From: Hypomesus transpacificus
Taxonomy: Eukaryota; Chordata; Actinopteri; Osmeriformes; Osmeridae
Length of the DNA: 64,000 nt
Direction of reading: 5' to 3'
Assembly: GCF_021917145.1 (NCBI RefSeq)
Contig: NC_061064.1
Span: forward strand, 1,738,216-1,802,215
Part shown: positions 28,573 through 54,400 of the stretch, piece after piece
Layout: each line of letters begins with the position of its first letter
Numbering within the stretch: position 1 is the stretch's first letter
Notes under the pieces: generated by a model
Told to the model about the DNA's origin: nothing
The model's database searches: none
What the model saw: only the letters and a program-made list of their open reading frames with translations
Program-made: the position numbers and the translations under genes

Positions 28573-29536
28573 GACAGATGAAGACTTCAAGCAGCAAAGA
28601 CCTTCTGAAAAACTGCAAAGGAAATGGAGCGTCCTGACTATATTTATCTTTTTCATTTTTGGCTGCTGACTTAACAGTCATTCATAATTTAAAATAGAAA
28701 GATAAAACACTATCTTTTACACGTGATCACAACTTGAAAAATCCAAATTACAAAACAGCCCTTAAGAGGCAGGCTTTTTAATCATAGTGCTTCAAATGCC
28801 ACATACTGTGTTGTAAAAAGTTTAGCAAAAGATTTGTATAAAAAAAGAATTCCTAATTATTTGAGCTACTACTGTGCATGGCTATGCGCCATAGCAGATA
28901 CACCTTCGTCTATAACCAGTCAGTGTGTGTGTTTCTGAAACGTGGGATTCCAGCGCTCGTTTAATGTGGTCTTACATAGTAAAATCATGTGTGATAATAA
29001 TACTGCAAAGGTTTTCCAAAAAGATGTCCTTCTAAATACAGTTTGATGGTTTCTTTGCCCAAAAAGATTACAGTAAATGATCCAACCAAAAACAATGCTC
29101 TTCAACAATGATACCTAAATTGACAACAACATAGTACAATTTGCCTGTCCTTTCAGTTATTTGAAGAAATGATGATGAGTGCGGAATTAATTTTAAAATT
29201 GCGCCATTACAATCTATCAAACACCCTCTCTCAACTGTGGTCCCAAATTCTAAAGCATAAAAAGGGTATGATCCAATTTGTGTTCTCAACACCGTTCTTG
29301 TATTGCTAAAACATCTCCCTTAAGAACAGGTGCATCCACCAAATTCCCGCCTATGGTGACAATACTTGATTTGTGTATCAATATTACTGTACAATGTGCT
29401 GTATTGTTCTTTTTCCTCACATAATATTTACTTGTCTTGTGTAGGTGTAAGGCACTGTAGCTCGTGAAAGGCAGGTCTACAGTCTAAGATGATGGGACCC
29501 AGTCCAGGGCCGTAGCCGTGGGGAGTCATGAACAGG

Positions 29537-42543
<13,007 letters not shown>

Positions 42544-43755
42544 GTTGTCTTCTGTCTTAATCACAGATTGTTGGAATTGGAAATTAATAGTCTTTCAACA
42601 ATGCAGTCAGCAAAAACTTTTGTCCATTAGAGAAGGCGCGCAGCAACAAAAAAAAAACGTCTGCGCACAATAAACTTGTTCAGATTTTTACTTTCAGTCT
42701 GCGGAAATCGAGTACTTGCTTTTTCTTTGTTTCGCCTGAAACTAGTAGTTCAGCGCTTGATTTCCTGCTAACGGTAGCCTACTGTGACTGAAAACCACAC
42801 CCAGGCCAATGAAGACTTTAGGGTAAACGCTGAGTTTTGAGCAGACTCCGCCTGTATTTGAGCTGCTGGCTTTGTCAAACGTTTAAACGCGAGTTGAGAA
42901 TTCCTGTGGATAAACGGGGGTATCCCATAGTCCGCTGCTGACGCAATTTCCCAATGATGGCTTGACTTCATGGGATGACCAACTTTCAAACAATAGGCTA
43001 AATCCGTGTGGTAAATCATCTAAAAGAGAAAAATGTTTTGTGCCAGCAGTAGGGATGGGCTATTTAAATGATAAAAACTGGATTCAACAACTCAAAATGA
43101 GTAGGCCTAGCTTTTCAAACCATTTATTGTAAATTTCTACGCTATTATAGTATGGTAGTTCTTATTATAATTATTTAAATGTATTTATTATATTTAAAAC
43201 ACCCACTATAATAAAGTATACATTCATAGTTCATTAAATAACTTAACATTTGAGTCAATATCAATATAGAAACACACAAAGCCTCAGACATTAGGCACTA
43301 TGTGGAAATAGACGGAACCTAAACATTCTCTGACGGAACCTTTGAGCATGGAATCTGTTGCATTGATTTCCTACCATCGATGGAACCGGATGTAGTATGT
43401 TGTTGTCTCAATCCGATCGGGACAGAGGACAGTGCACACTACCTTGAAAGGCTATCTACAAAATACAATCTCAGTTAAACCGCGTACTCTGAGAAAACAT
43501 TTAAACCTGATTCAGTATATGGACTTAAATTTCAACATCATATGATACAATTTAAGAGAATAACAAGGATAAAAAAATAAGATGCGTCCTCTTGATTGAG
43601 TGGATCTAAAGTTGCCAGACGCGAAGGCACTCATGTTAACACCTACCAGGTTGATAGCTAGTTAGCTTACTTTAGATAGCTTATTCTTAAAAATAGCTGT
43701 CGAACGCTTAACTTTTTTAGTAACTAACTTGTAGTATATTACAGTTGTAGAAAAT
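42544..43755. promoter_or_regulatory. Shared upstream region of divergent msn and las1l
   Basis: 1.2 kb between the start codons of two head-to-head genes. The msn 5'UTR probably occupies the first 100-200 bp. No clear TATA box is placed at either side. A bidirectional promoter is inferred from layout only. Confidence 0.45.
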
Positions 43756-46700
43756 ATGAAGAAAAAAAATACAGATAAGAGACGGCACGTTGTTGCATGG
43801 ATCAACAAGGCAGAGTGGGACCAAGTTCTTGAGTACCTGTATTCAAAGGATTGTGTTCTGCAAAAATATGCTCTACACAGAATATCTGCATGGAAGGGCA
43901 GGTAAAACAAAAAGTTATTTTAAATTATGATATAAAGCCAACAATATTGAGCAGTTATTTCATAAATTATTCGCTCTTTTATTTAATAGCGGGCATGCAA
44001 AGCTTGTAGCTCGCCGAACTGTAGCCATTCATATTAAACATGCCTTAAAATATTTTCTGTTTGTATAAGGTATGCCCATACGACTCCAATTGCGGTTGAG
44101 AACACAGCAGACCTTGTACGGTGTCAAATACTTGACAACTCTGGGAAGCTGGAAGCGGACGATCTTGTTCTGTTGTATGGCACTGCGCTCGTAAGGTGGG
44201 GATAATCAATCACAGGTCACTTGTGCCAGAATCTTTGATACATTTAACGAAAGCATATTCAGTTTTGTGTTATTTTTCAACTCTTAGTTTTTTTGTCTAC
44301 CAATAGGTTTGTCAATACAATGACAGAACGGCTGCAGAAGAAGGTTGCCCAACCTTTGAGAAGGTTAGCGAGCCAGGTATGTGAAACCTACATTTTATAG
44401 TTGTAACCATAACCCCAGGATAACCTGATACATGGTGTCGCCCGTTAGAAAGTCAGTCTAATCATGTAACAAATATCCCTGTTTGTTTTCTAGTTAAAGA
44501 TTCCGGAGTGGATCGTTAACCTCAGGCATGAGATAACCCACCGTAGGCTCCCAACCTTGAAATGGTGTCGTAAGGGTGAGTACAGTGATGTTATCTGTCA
44601 TGTGGAGTCAGGTGGCTGAGCGGGTAGAGCATCAGGCTAGTAATCTGAAGGTTGCCAGTTCGATTCCCGGCCGGTGCACATGACGTTGTGTCCTTGGGCA
44701 AGGCACTTCACCCTACTTGCCTCGGGGAGAATGTTCCTGTACTTACTGTAAGTCGCTCTGGATAAGAGCGTCTGCTAAATGACTAAAGGTAATGGTCAAA
44801 TACACGTCTAAATATCAATCTTCTATCAGTGCCACCTCACTGGACCTGCAGGGAGAAACATCCCCCAATAAACTCTTAAAAACGAATCAAAACAAGCTCA
44901 GAAGTTCTGAACCTGCTGTGGGTTTTGCAGGTTGTCAGGTTGTGCTGGAGTGGCTTCAGCAAGAGTACTGGTCCAGGCAGCTGGGCGGCGGCCTTAACAA
45001 CGACTGGGACTCAGCCTCCGACGGCGAAGAGGGGGAGGAGCTACAGAAGCAGGAAAATGAGCTCATCGGCAGACAGAAAGAAATGGAAACTTACAGTGAG
45101 TCAGGCGTAGTGGGAGGCTTCAGCTTAGTGGTTAGAGCGTGAGGCTCCTTGAGGTAGGGGCTACTCTGGTATAGTCACTGAGGTGCTTTTGTGTCTTTAC
45201 AGGGACGACACGGGAACTTTTGATATCGTATGAAAAAGAGCAGTTTCAGGTAACTGTTTTTCTCATTTATGCTTTCACTCATTCAGTTTTTTCTCCTGTC
45301 TATACATTTCAGTTTATCCGTTTCTATCAATCTTATCTTCCTTAATAACTTGGAATAGTATATTGTCACAATAATTCACTTTATAGATATAGTTTACAGC
45401 AACTGTAGGTGTATTTATAAATATGCTTTCATTTTCTTTAAATTATGATTTCTACAGAAAACACAGCCATGATTTGTGTATCGTTCTGTTCTTGTTGTGT
45501 AGACATTTGAAGAGTTGACAGGGGGAGACAAACAGAAGATGGTGTGGCCAGCCCCCTCTGCAGACATGAGCTGGATCCTCGCTCAAATCAAGCACTTCAC
45601 CCTCGAGTCTAGGTGAACATCAAACATGCACTGCACCATATCAATTGTGTCTCACTATTATCGAATGTTAATGAATGAAATGGCTCTTGTCGTGTGTTTT
45701 TGTTTAGTGAAACACTTATAGACGTGCTGTTGGAAGATGGGTTTCTGGTTCCAACTGTTGAACAGCTGGAGTCCCTAGGTGTTGATGTGTCAGGTAAGCC
45801 CGGAGTTAAGACCATTTGTTTCAGCACACTGTCACATGAGAAGCCGGGAATACATCTCCTGAAAGATTTACCAATCAGTGCTGTTTTCATCCGGTTGACA
45901 GTAAAAACCAGTGGACAGAATCAACGTAAGCTTTGAGTTGAACTTCACCAATAATTACGGTGTCTTTTCTTGTCTCTACAAGATAATGCCGACGCCACTG
46001 CCCCTTGCCTTCCTCGGGTGTTCCTGCGCTTCTGGCTGCCCCTGCTGAGGTTGCTGACCTCCCCGCTCCTCGTCCACCTGCTCCTAGAGAAGCTGTTCCT
46101 GGAGCTGAAGCAGCAGTCTGGAGAGAGCAACTCGCACAGCTGCTACTACCTAGCTGCCTGGATCTCAGAGCTCCTCCTCTGCAACATCACAAGTACGACA
46201 AGTCGTCTTTCTGTTTGAAGAACTTTTATTACACTAAGGCCCAGTTTCCCAGGCATGGATTAAGCAATCTAAGAGTTCATGTAAATGAAGATCTCAATTG
46301 AAAAAAGTTTTAGTCCAGGAATACACTTTATAATCGGTAAATAATCTGATGTTTAAAAGTCCTCAGTAAAAGATACGTTTATGGATTGTAAACAAGTGTG
46401 CGTTCTGTTCTTATTGTTATCCAAGAATAGTGCTGGGGTTCCTTGACCTTATGTTTTGCTGTTCTTTCCACAGGAAGTGAATACCATTACGAAACTAAGA
46501 TTGAGAAAAAGGCCAGAATAAGGGACAGGATTTTCACGAACAGAATCCATCTGAAATGTCAGCAGCTTCTGTCAGCATGCCTGGACACTCCCTGCCTGGC
46601 CTCACCTCACCTCCTCAAACAGTGAGTAACACCAGAGATAGTCACTGCTTCTGGGATGAAATAGTTATTTGTATTCATTTAGCTTCTATCCAAAGGGACA

Positions 46701-47870
46701 GATAATAAACGACAGCAGTTTGCGAATGGAAGGGGCGAAGAGAACACCAAACTCTGGATGTGTAAAACCACCCTTCAGACGTTGCGTGTGTGTTCTCTGC
46801 TCGCTTCTCCAGGATCCTAGAGGACATGGATCATCCGTTGCCTGTGGACACGCAGCAGAAGCTGCTTAGACTGTGCTCCATCTACACACAGGAGCCCCCC
46901 TCTGAGAGCCCGCCCTCCCAGGAGCTCTCAGGACAGACCGTCTACACCCTGGAGAGCCTTCACGAGAGGCTGAGCTGCTCCAAGCGCCCGGCCTCCGGCC
47001 AGCGTCCCAAGGCAGGGTGTGCCACCCCGGGGGCCCTACCGGGGAGGACGGAGGCCGGGCAGGAGCAGCTGGGCGCTGACGTCCTGGCTGAGAGAGCCAG
47101 GGAGCTACGAGGCTCGCCCTGGCAGGTGTGCACAGGTGAGGAGGAGGAGGAAGAGGGTACTGCAGCGGCAGTCAGAGAGGCTTTACACCCTCAGCAAGTT
47201 TGGTATATCGTGTCTATCAGTCAGTTTATCAGCTGAAGTCCTTCACTAGAGAACAGACATCCTGTCCTCCTTCCTTTGGGTTTGTTTGTTAAGAATCAGA
47301 TTCCCTCCTAACATACCATAGACATAGTTTGTTATGATGTGGTTGCTTGATGTACCTAACCCTTCCGTACTGAGCATGATTGTGGTGTTTCCCTCTCAGA
47401 CAAGGTCCAGTGGAGGAGCTTCCCTCTGGGGAAAGTTCCAGGCCAATCAGAGGATCCCTCCTTCCTCATGGTAGAGAACTACTCCACCATGACCGTGTTC
47501 GACCAGCAGGGGGAGAAAGAGAGTGCCTCACATCACAACGTGCATATGGGGTAAGATACAAAACAGTAATCACTGAATCAAACACATCCAAACATAGTCT
47601 GGCATTTCATTTTGGTATAGTTATTGCTTGAAATTTCTCCTGGCAGTGTTTGAATATAGTCTGAATGATACATTAGTGAAATGTGTTGATGCTTGTTAAA
47701 AACCATGTGTCTCATGTAAACAAGACATTTGTGTGATCTGTAATCTATTCTGCTGTGTTTCCCTCCACGTCTTCTCCTGTAGGCTCCCTCCGCCTCTCAG
47801 AGCCAACGACGGATCTCTCTGGACACACGGTGACGTCAGCAAGTTAAAAGCTGGACTGCAACTGTTTTAA
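43756..47870 (+). CDS. las1l: LAS1-like ribosome biogenesis endoribonuclease
   Basis: Thirteen exons: 43756-43901, 44070-44195, 44307-44376, 44494-44575, 44931-45095, 45203-45249, 45503-45612, 45708-45793, 45983-46192, 46474-46621, 46813-47135, 47400-47550, 47783-47870. They total 1752 nt, 583 residues. The N-terminal HEPN domain (VVAWINKAEWDQVLEYL onward) carries the catalytic R-x4-H motif RHEITH at residues 125-130. The middle helical region has DVLLEDGFLVPTVEQLESLG and LLRLCSIYTQE. The C-terminus has WRSFPLGKVPGQSEDPSFLM and ends LKAGLQLF, as in human LAS1L. The enzyme cuts ITS2 of pre-rRNA in a nucleolar complex with the kinase NOL9 and the PELP1 group. It is shorter than human (734 residues), mainly because the long acidic tract is reduced. 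A SINE sits in intron 4. AATAAA lies at 47991, 120 nt after the stop. Confidence 0.94.
44603..44784 (+). mobile_element. tRNA-derived SINE in las1l intron 4
   Basis: About 182 bp. The head has pol III promoter boxes like a tRNA: GGTGGCTGAGCGGGTAGAGC (A box) and GGTTGCCAGTTCGATTCC (B box). The body has CTTGGGCAAGGCACTTCACC, and the tail TCGCTCTGGATAAGAGCGTC ends in TGCTAAATGAC. Two more near-full copies lie in mtmr8 introns. Confidence 0.92.
46228..46325. mobile_element. Possible short dispersed repeat in las1l intron 9
   Basis: AGGCCCAGTTTCCCAGGCAT at one end and TTTTAGTCCAGGAATAC at the other resemble a widespread fish interspersed repeat. I judge this from memory only, and there is a single copy here. 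Confidence 0.35.
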
Positions 47871-47990
47871 ACCCACCTGCCATGTTTGGTCAGATCAGAG
47901 CCTTCGGCGTTGGGTCGTCTTTGCCATTGTAAAGCCGTTTGACCAAGAATTCCTTTTTGTTAAGGCTCTGTGACATACATCATTCTTCTT

Positions 47991-47996
47991 AATAAA
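47991..47996 (+). terminator. Poly(A) signal of las1l
   Basis: Canonical AATAAA 120 nt after the stop codon. Confidence 0.75.
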
Positions 47997-48404
47997 TGTA
48001 GAATATCACTTACACAGTCCTGCATTTCCTCTTATTTACACACCGATTCCATCTAGTAATCACATCACTTTTACATTACCCGTCGCAGATTTAAATCGGC
48101 TTGCTTGACCATAGGCAGTTAAATAAACACTGCTCTTGAATTAACCAGCCTAAAGTACAATGATTGTGACATTGTGTTGTCGTCATTTTGTAGGGATTTC
48201 CCAGAGAGAATTCAGTCGGAAAGACCAGGAACCTTCCTTGTAGGACACAGATGGACACAGAAAGAATGTTCAATAAAACACAACAATTACCTTTAAGAAT
48301 ACTAAACTGGTATTTGTGCCGTTGTCACTATGACAATACAAGTAAGCACCTAATAGATCTTTATATCTTAAAGAAAATGGAAAAAGACTAACATAGTATA
48401 TAGC

Positions 48405-48410
48405 TTTATT
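48405..48410 (-). terminator. Candidate poly(A) signal of zc3h12b
   Basis: AATAAA on the minus strand about 3 kb after the stop codon. Long 3'UTRs are usual in this family, but the assignment is inferred. Confidence 0.35.
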
Positions 48411-49818
48411 AGAAGGAACAAACACATTTTGTCATTAAGACTTACATTTTGTTTGAGCCAACTGACCCAAATAGATCATAGGTTGTTTTTTGTCTTTTGG
48501 TTCTTGTTTTGTCACTTAAAACAATTTAAAAGCAATGCTTTGCATTCAACACAGATTACAATTAACTATTGCAGCTCATAACATACAACCTAAATGGTCA
48601 CCTCACTCTTAACGCTTTTACATTGCAAAAAATCACAATACAAGACAGTTCAACTTATCGTTTTGAACATGAGATCTGCACTAATTCAACAGGTTGACTT
48701 GGTGTGTTCATTTATATTAGAAAACATTAATAGTATTGTCTGCAAAGTTGTAATCTGGAATACATCTCATAGTACCTGAGAGAAGCTAGTGGGGATGATT
48801 GGGTGTGGAAGAGATTCTCAAACATGTATGTGAGCTGGCATTTACACAACACTGATTCAACTACATAATGAAAATAGTTTGCGTAAACAATGTACCTGTT
48901 TGTCAGTAGTGTACCCCAACAATAACTCCTGCTGGTCAGGCTTCACCATTAACAAGGTCATGACGACTTTAAAGTATCACTGAAATCATCCACCACAAAA
49001 CTGCTCCAGAAAATACATTATAAATTCTCAAACCAACAGAGTGAGTAATATTGTTTCCAGTTTAAACACAATGGAAAACACTCACTTCAAAATGATGCAG
49101 TCCCAATCAGGGAGCTACTCAAAATAAATGTTCATAGATACAAAATGTGCAATCAGAAATATAACTGCAGAGCAAACTCTGTGCTGAATAAATACTTACA
49201 AACTTACATTTGATTTTATTTTCTGTTGTTAGAATAGCATCATATCACCGCATGATTAACCCCTTGTTATAACAATTGTCCTAGCAACCTCAATTTAGGC
49301 ATATGTGCTTTCAAGCAAAATACGATGACTAACATATAGTACTGTTGTAATGCAGAGATCACAGGGGACAGAGGCCTGGGTTAGGCAGTAGGATCTGCAC
49401 TGATACTTATTCACCAAGCTGCATGGTTTACAACACAGCATCATGTACAATGCAACAACTTGAATAAACGCACTGTGACTTTTCATTTAAACATCACCTC
49501 TCCCTCGCACATGCACAGAGGAGACACCAGGCCTACAGCTGCACACAGACTATCTGTGTACTTGAGTGTAGCACGTAAATGCCCCTGTCAGTAAACTACT
49601 GTGCCCCGTAAGAAACAGTAAATAACGACGGGCTACTCCCAGCGACACACAGTGTCACCAACATTATGGCATTGTATTTTTTTTTCTTTGAATATAACCT
49701 TATGATGATACTATACATTTCATAAATATATTTTACAATCAAGAAATAGATACAATTTGTATCAACAAACAAAGGTCGTTTCTAGACATTTGTGGCTTAG
49801 TCGTTTGCGGCGCTTAAA

Positions 49819-49838
49819 AGGGGGGGGGGGGGGGGGGG
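49819..49838 (+). repeat. Poly-G tract
   Basis: About 20 consecutive G. It would be poly-C on the inferred zc3h12b 3'UTR. Confidence 0.9.
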
Positions 49839-51272
49839 AAGGAAAGGGGTGTCCAGAACATGGGTTCTGTTTAGCTTCGTTCTTGCGGCTTCATATTGTT
49901 CATCTGCATTACTAAAATATATCATGATTCAACATTATGAAGCCTTTCAAACTCAAGGGAAGGAAGGGAGATGTTGGCACACAAACTGTAAGCCAAAAGC
50001 CAGAAACAACCCTAACGGCAGCTTGGCATTCTGAGTGTTTCACAGGAAGAAACATTTAGGTTAGTCTCACCTTCTCATGAAGACTTAAGAGGCCCAACAT
50101 GGCCGCCTCTTTATTTCATGAAAAAACAAAATCAACAAAGCCCGAAATTTCTTGGGGCAAAATCACATTCAAATGTTATATATTCTTTACACGTGTTCAT
50201 TTACATTGGATTTCTCTCAGCATTAATAAGGAAACTTATGCTTTCTTAAAGCATTTTGCCGATGAGACCTCAACTCTTAAGTAATAATAAATAAGTCACA
50301 TTTCACGCACTGCCACAGTCCTGTGCTCCATTAAGTAATGTGCCAGGTCTCAAGGTGCAAGTCAACACAAGGATATATATATATATATTATATATATTAT
50401 ATATATTTTCTGTGTATATATGTGTATGTATATTTAAATATACATGCACACATACACAAAGTTTATTAACATCACATCAAAGTAACACAGTTGCATTAGA
50501 TAGCTAATCAGCACAGTCAGTAAGCTATACAATACAACAAATTCCCAAAGCACTGACATTCCATTTCAATCTCTATGCAATACACTGTCTGACAAAAAGT
50601 CAATCCTCTTTTTTTGGCATTATTCAGCAGCTTTGACGTCTTTGAAATGGCTGTTTTATGTTATATATACAATAGATGTGTGCACACGTGTTAAGTCAAA
50701 TGTTTTTAGATTTGGCTCACAATGTGCACTTACAAATCCTACCAAAATAGTAGCTTTGCAAAGTGAGATTGAGGAAAAAAATATATATAATTCTAAATAC
50801 TTACAATGCTTTACATTTTTTAAAGTAAATTATACCTCAACCACATCAAGATTCATTGAAACCCGTTATGATTGACTGAAGCAGTGAGGTCGTTAGATAT
50901 AAGGCCATTAAAGCTCCTGCTGAGGTATTCTTCGCTCCCCTCCTTCTTTCTCTTCTTTCTCACCCCACCAACCATCACACAAAACACCCAACTAAGCCAT
51001 GGGATACTTACAAAAGTGTCGACATACAGAAAATGAACTACTTACACATAGTGAAATGGTCCCTTTCTGTACTTTAACACACCATGCTCTACACGAAATA
51101 TCAGCAGAATATTTGCCAGTTTTCGCTTGGAATTTGTGATAACCGCCTAACCTTGAAATTGGGTCTATTGATAAAAAAAAGAAAACACAATCTATTCCCT
51201 TACTTGTCGAGTTCTACTACAGACGATCCAACACAACCGAAACGAGGATCGAACGCAAGCGAGAACAAAGCA

Positions 51273-51417
51273 CCTCAGTGGCACGACCTCAGTGGCACGA
51301 CCTCAGTGGCACGACCTCAGTGGCACGACCTCAGTGGCACGACCTCAGTGGCACGACCTCAGTGGCACGACCTCAGTGGCACGACCTCAGTGGCACGACC
51401 TCAGTGGCACGACCTCA
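51273..51417. repeat. 14-bp tandem repeat across the zc3h12b stop codon
   Basis: Ten perfect copies of CCTCAGTGGCACGA plus a partial one. On the gene strand the unit reads TGAGGTCGTGCCAC. The innermost unit supplies the last codons and the TGA stop (51401-51403); the others form the start of the 3'UTR. Confidence 0.97.
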
Positions 51418-54400
51418 GCTTGGTGACGATGACGGCCGCCAGCTGCTGGGGGTCAGTCAGGTGAGGGTTCTTCTCCATGACGGAGTGAACCACGTAAGCG
51501 GGAAAGATGTTGCAGAGGTTGCGGTACGTTTGGTACTGATGCTCCGGGATGATGTGGCGCTCCTGGTGATCGTGCGGCAACGGGTTCTCCCACGGCGACC
51601 GCCAGATCTGCTCCATCTTGTCAGGCATGCTGCGGACCATGACTTTCTCGCAGCAGGGCTGCATCAGGCTGTTGCTGAGGGGGAACGAGTGGTACCCGTA
51701 AGACTCTCCGCATGGCAGAGGGTCCCAGCTGGCGTGCTGCTCGCGGCACAGGGGGGGCCTCCTCTGCCTCATGGGGTTGCTCTCATACAGCCTGGAGTCG
51801 GAGATGCTGTCCATGCGAGTCATGCCCAGAGAGCGTCCTGGCTGCGAGGACGAGGAGGGGAGCGTGTTCTGAGGTAGGGGGTAGTCCCCAGGACAGCTCG
51901 ACCTGGCTCCAACCACAGGGTGCTGGATGTGGGGAGCCAGGTGGGATATGGACTGCTTGCGGGGGCCCTGCTTGGGCTCCTCGGGGCCGTAGCTCTGCAC
52001 CCTGGTCAGGGCGTCGTGATGGAAGCCGTGGGAGAAGGCCTGGAGGCGGCTCTGAGCGGGACACTGCTGCTGGCCCTTCACGCTGTCGTCCAGGCTGCTG
52101 TCCACGGAGCTCATGTACAGGTCTCCGTAGGAGGAGAAGGAGTCGCTGGTGGAGTGGCTGAGGCAGGACTCTGCGCGGTGGCCCGGGGGCCTCTGGTACA
52201 CCCCGTGCTCGTGCTCCATGCTACAGAAGCTGTCCACGTTGTGCATGCTGCTCATGCTCATGTTTGAAAAATCACTCAGCATCGAATAGTAGCCGTGGTC
52301 GCTCACTGAGTCGTACTTGGGGAACTGTTCGCTGTAAGTGACGGAGGCGCCGTGGCTGTTGGTGACGAGGATGGGAGGGTACTGCACGCTGGACATGTGC
52401 TCCAGGGAGCTGTGGGTGAACTGGAGCGATCCCGGCACGGGGCTGCTGGCAGATCTCGTGTTCAAGGCACCGGCCGCGTGGCTCTTGGTGGGCTGCATGG
52501 TGGGCACGCTGAGTGCCGACACAAGAGAAGGCACAGAATTGGCCTCCGGCTTCCGAGCGGCAGAAAGTCTGTCATCTGGTTCACAGGCCACTGATCGGAT
52601 GCTGGGGTCAGACTGGCGCTTGGGGGCCACGCGTTTGGCCTCAGAGCCACAGTCCCCTTTGCTGGTCGCTGGGCCGGTGCCACACTTGGCCAGCGCCCCT
52701 TCGCTCATTGTCTTAACGGCAGACAGCTTGGCAAACGCTCGCAGTTCATCTGCCACCGATCTCTGTGGTTGGCTGGCTCGCTCTGGGTGGTAGTACTTAC
52801 ATTTGTGGCCATAGGTGCACTTTTTCCCTGTGTAAAGACACGGTGGGGACATTAGCACACAGACGCTAGGAGAGTTGGTTGTTAATAAGATAACGGTCCA
52901 TCTGTTTTCAAGGTGACCTACCGTATGGACAAGGTTGCTTTTTGTGCTCCGGGACAACAGGCCGTTTGCGGAGGAAATTCTCTAAACTGGGGCCGTGTCT
53001 TCCCAACGGATCATCAGGAGGCATGAATCTAAACAAGGAAAGAAAGTGAAAAGAAAGAAAGATTTATTGAGATAATTAAGTGGGTCATTTCACCAGTAAC
53101 GCAAGTCGCTGTGACTGCTACCACGGACTTACTTGTCGTTGACAAACGAGTACATTAACAACCGCTCCTCTATAAATTTCTTCCACTCTGGCTTCTCGTT
53201 CTGCAAGTCCCTGTAGTTATCATTTGACACAATAATGCCATCAGAGTCACAAGCCAGCTTCACTATGAAGCGATCGTCGTAGCACACCACTCTTCTTCCC
53301 TGGACACGCCTTGATGGAGTGAAAACCAGAATCTTCTCTTTCTCCAGCTTTCGCAAAATGTCTTGATCTGGAAAAGATTCATTCAAGAGAAGCTGATGTT
53401 TTTGGTGCATGAATATATTCACAAAATCTGGTCACAATTTGATGATCCATATTTGTAATGCAGTACAGCACTTTAACTTTACTGCCCAACATTAAATCCC
53501 TTTTATTGCTGTTCTAAATGTACTCTCGGGTAACGTAACTGTTGCTGGCGTAAGTGCAATTAAAAGAAGGGCATTACAGCCGAGTTGTTTTGAGCGGGTT
53601 AGGAAGCAGTCGTCTGTGTCACTAAGAGAAGGCAGTCTTCATACCTGTTATGGGGGCATCAGGTCTCGACTGCTCTTTCCTCCAAGCAGGGACAAACACT
53701 GTGATGTCTTTGTGTCCCTTCTCCAGAAACCATTCCACAGCCAACTGGATGCCAAGGCAGGAGAAAACCTCTTTGTTTCCATGGCTACAAAACAAAACAA
53801 ACCCAGATTGTGTATATCAAAAAAATAAAATAAAAAAAAGTCTGTTATACAATGGTAACCCATTACAGACGAACGTCTCAGAACATTCTACATGAGACAC
53901 TGTGATTTTAGGCGTGTGAAGGTGTCGCGCGCGTCAACGCTGCCTACCTCATCGCCACGTTGGAGCCGTCTATGACGATGGGTCGGAGGTTGTCGTAGGT
54001 GTCCACCGACTCGTCCTCCAGGGAGGCCTCAGGGCTGACGGCCACCTTGGGGCCCGCGCCCCCCCGAGACATGGAAGAGGCCGTGCCGCCGCCGGCCTGG
54101 CTCTCTGGCTCCTCCTTGTTCCCCAGTCTAACCAGCTCAGCCAGGACATCGTTTATGAGGGCGGCCGCACCCAGCTTGTTCAGGACGGTCTCCACCTGAT
54201 CCCCGGAGTATCCCAGCTTCAAGGCAAACTCCATCTTGGTTTGGTACTCCCGGTCGCTGGCGGGCCTGAAGACCGCCCCCGCCTTGGCCTCCTCCGTTCG
54301 GGGGTCCGGCAGGGTGCTGCTTTGGGAGAAGCTGGGTCGGTCCAGGCAGGGGGAGCGACAGAGCTGGCGGTGGGGCTTGTTGGTGACAAACGGTTCCCTC

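Larger units (their letters stand above)
26966..29536. other. fdx1 upstream region and msn 3'UTR
   Basis: The left part is the presumed fdx1 promoter side and contains the GA-rich minisatellite at 27243-27597. The right part, about 28550-29536, is the likely msn 3'UTR ending near an AATAAA on the minus strand at 28567-28572. No other gene is supported. Confidence 0.55.
47871..51272. other. las1l 3' flank and presumed zc3h12b 3'UTR
   Basis: Convergent 3' ends. The las1l poly(A) signal is at 47991-47996. On the minus strand the only clear AATAAA for zc3h12b is at 48405-48410, which would give a 3'UTR of about 3 kb. The sequence is very AT-rich, with a G-tract (49819-49838) and an AT repeat (50371-50408). 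No other gene is seen. Confidence 0.5.

Noticed and set aside
44603-44680. tRNA gene
   Set aside because: A and B boxes are present, but the sequence continues into a SINE body and tail shared by three copies and does not make a clean cloverleaf.
51278-52267. Several plus-strand frames opposite zc3h12b
   Set aside because: They are antisense shadows of the long last exon, which matches ZC3H12B on the minus strand.
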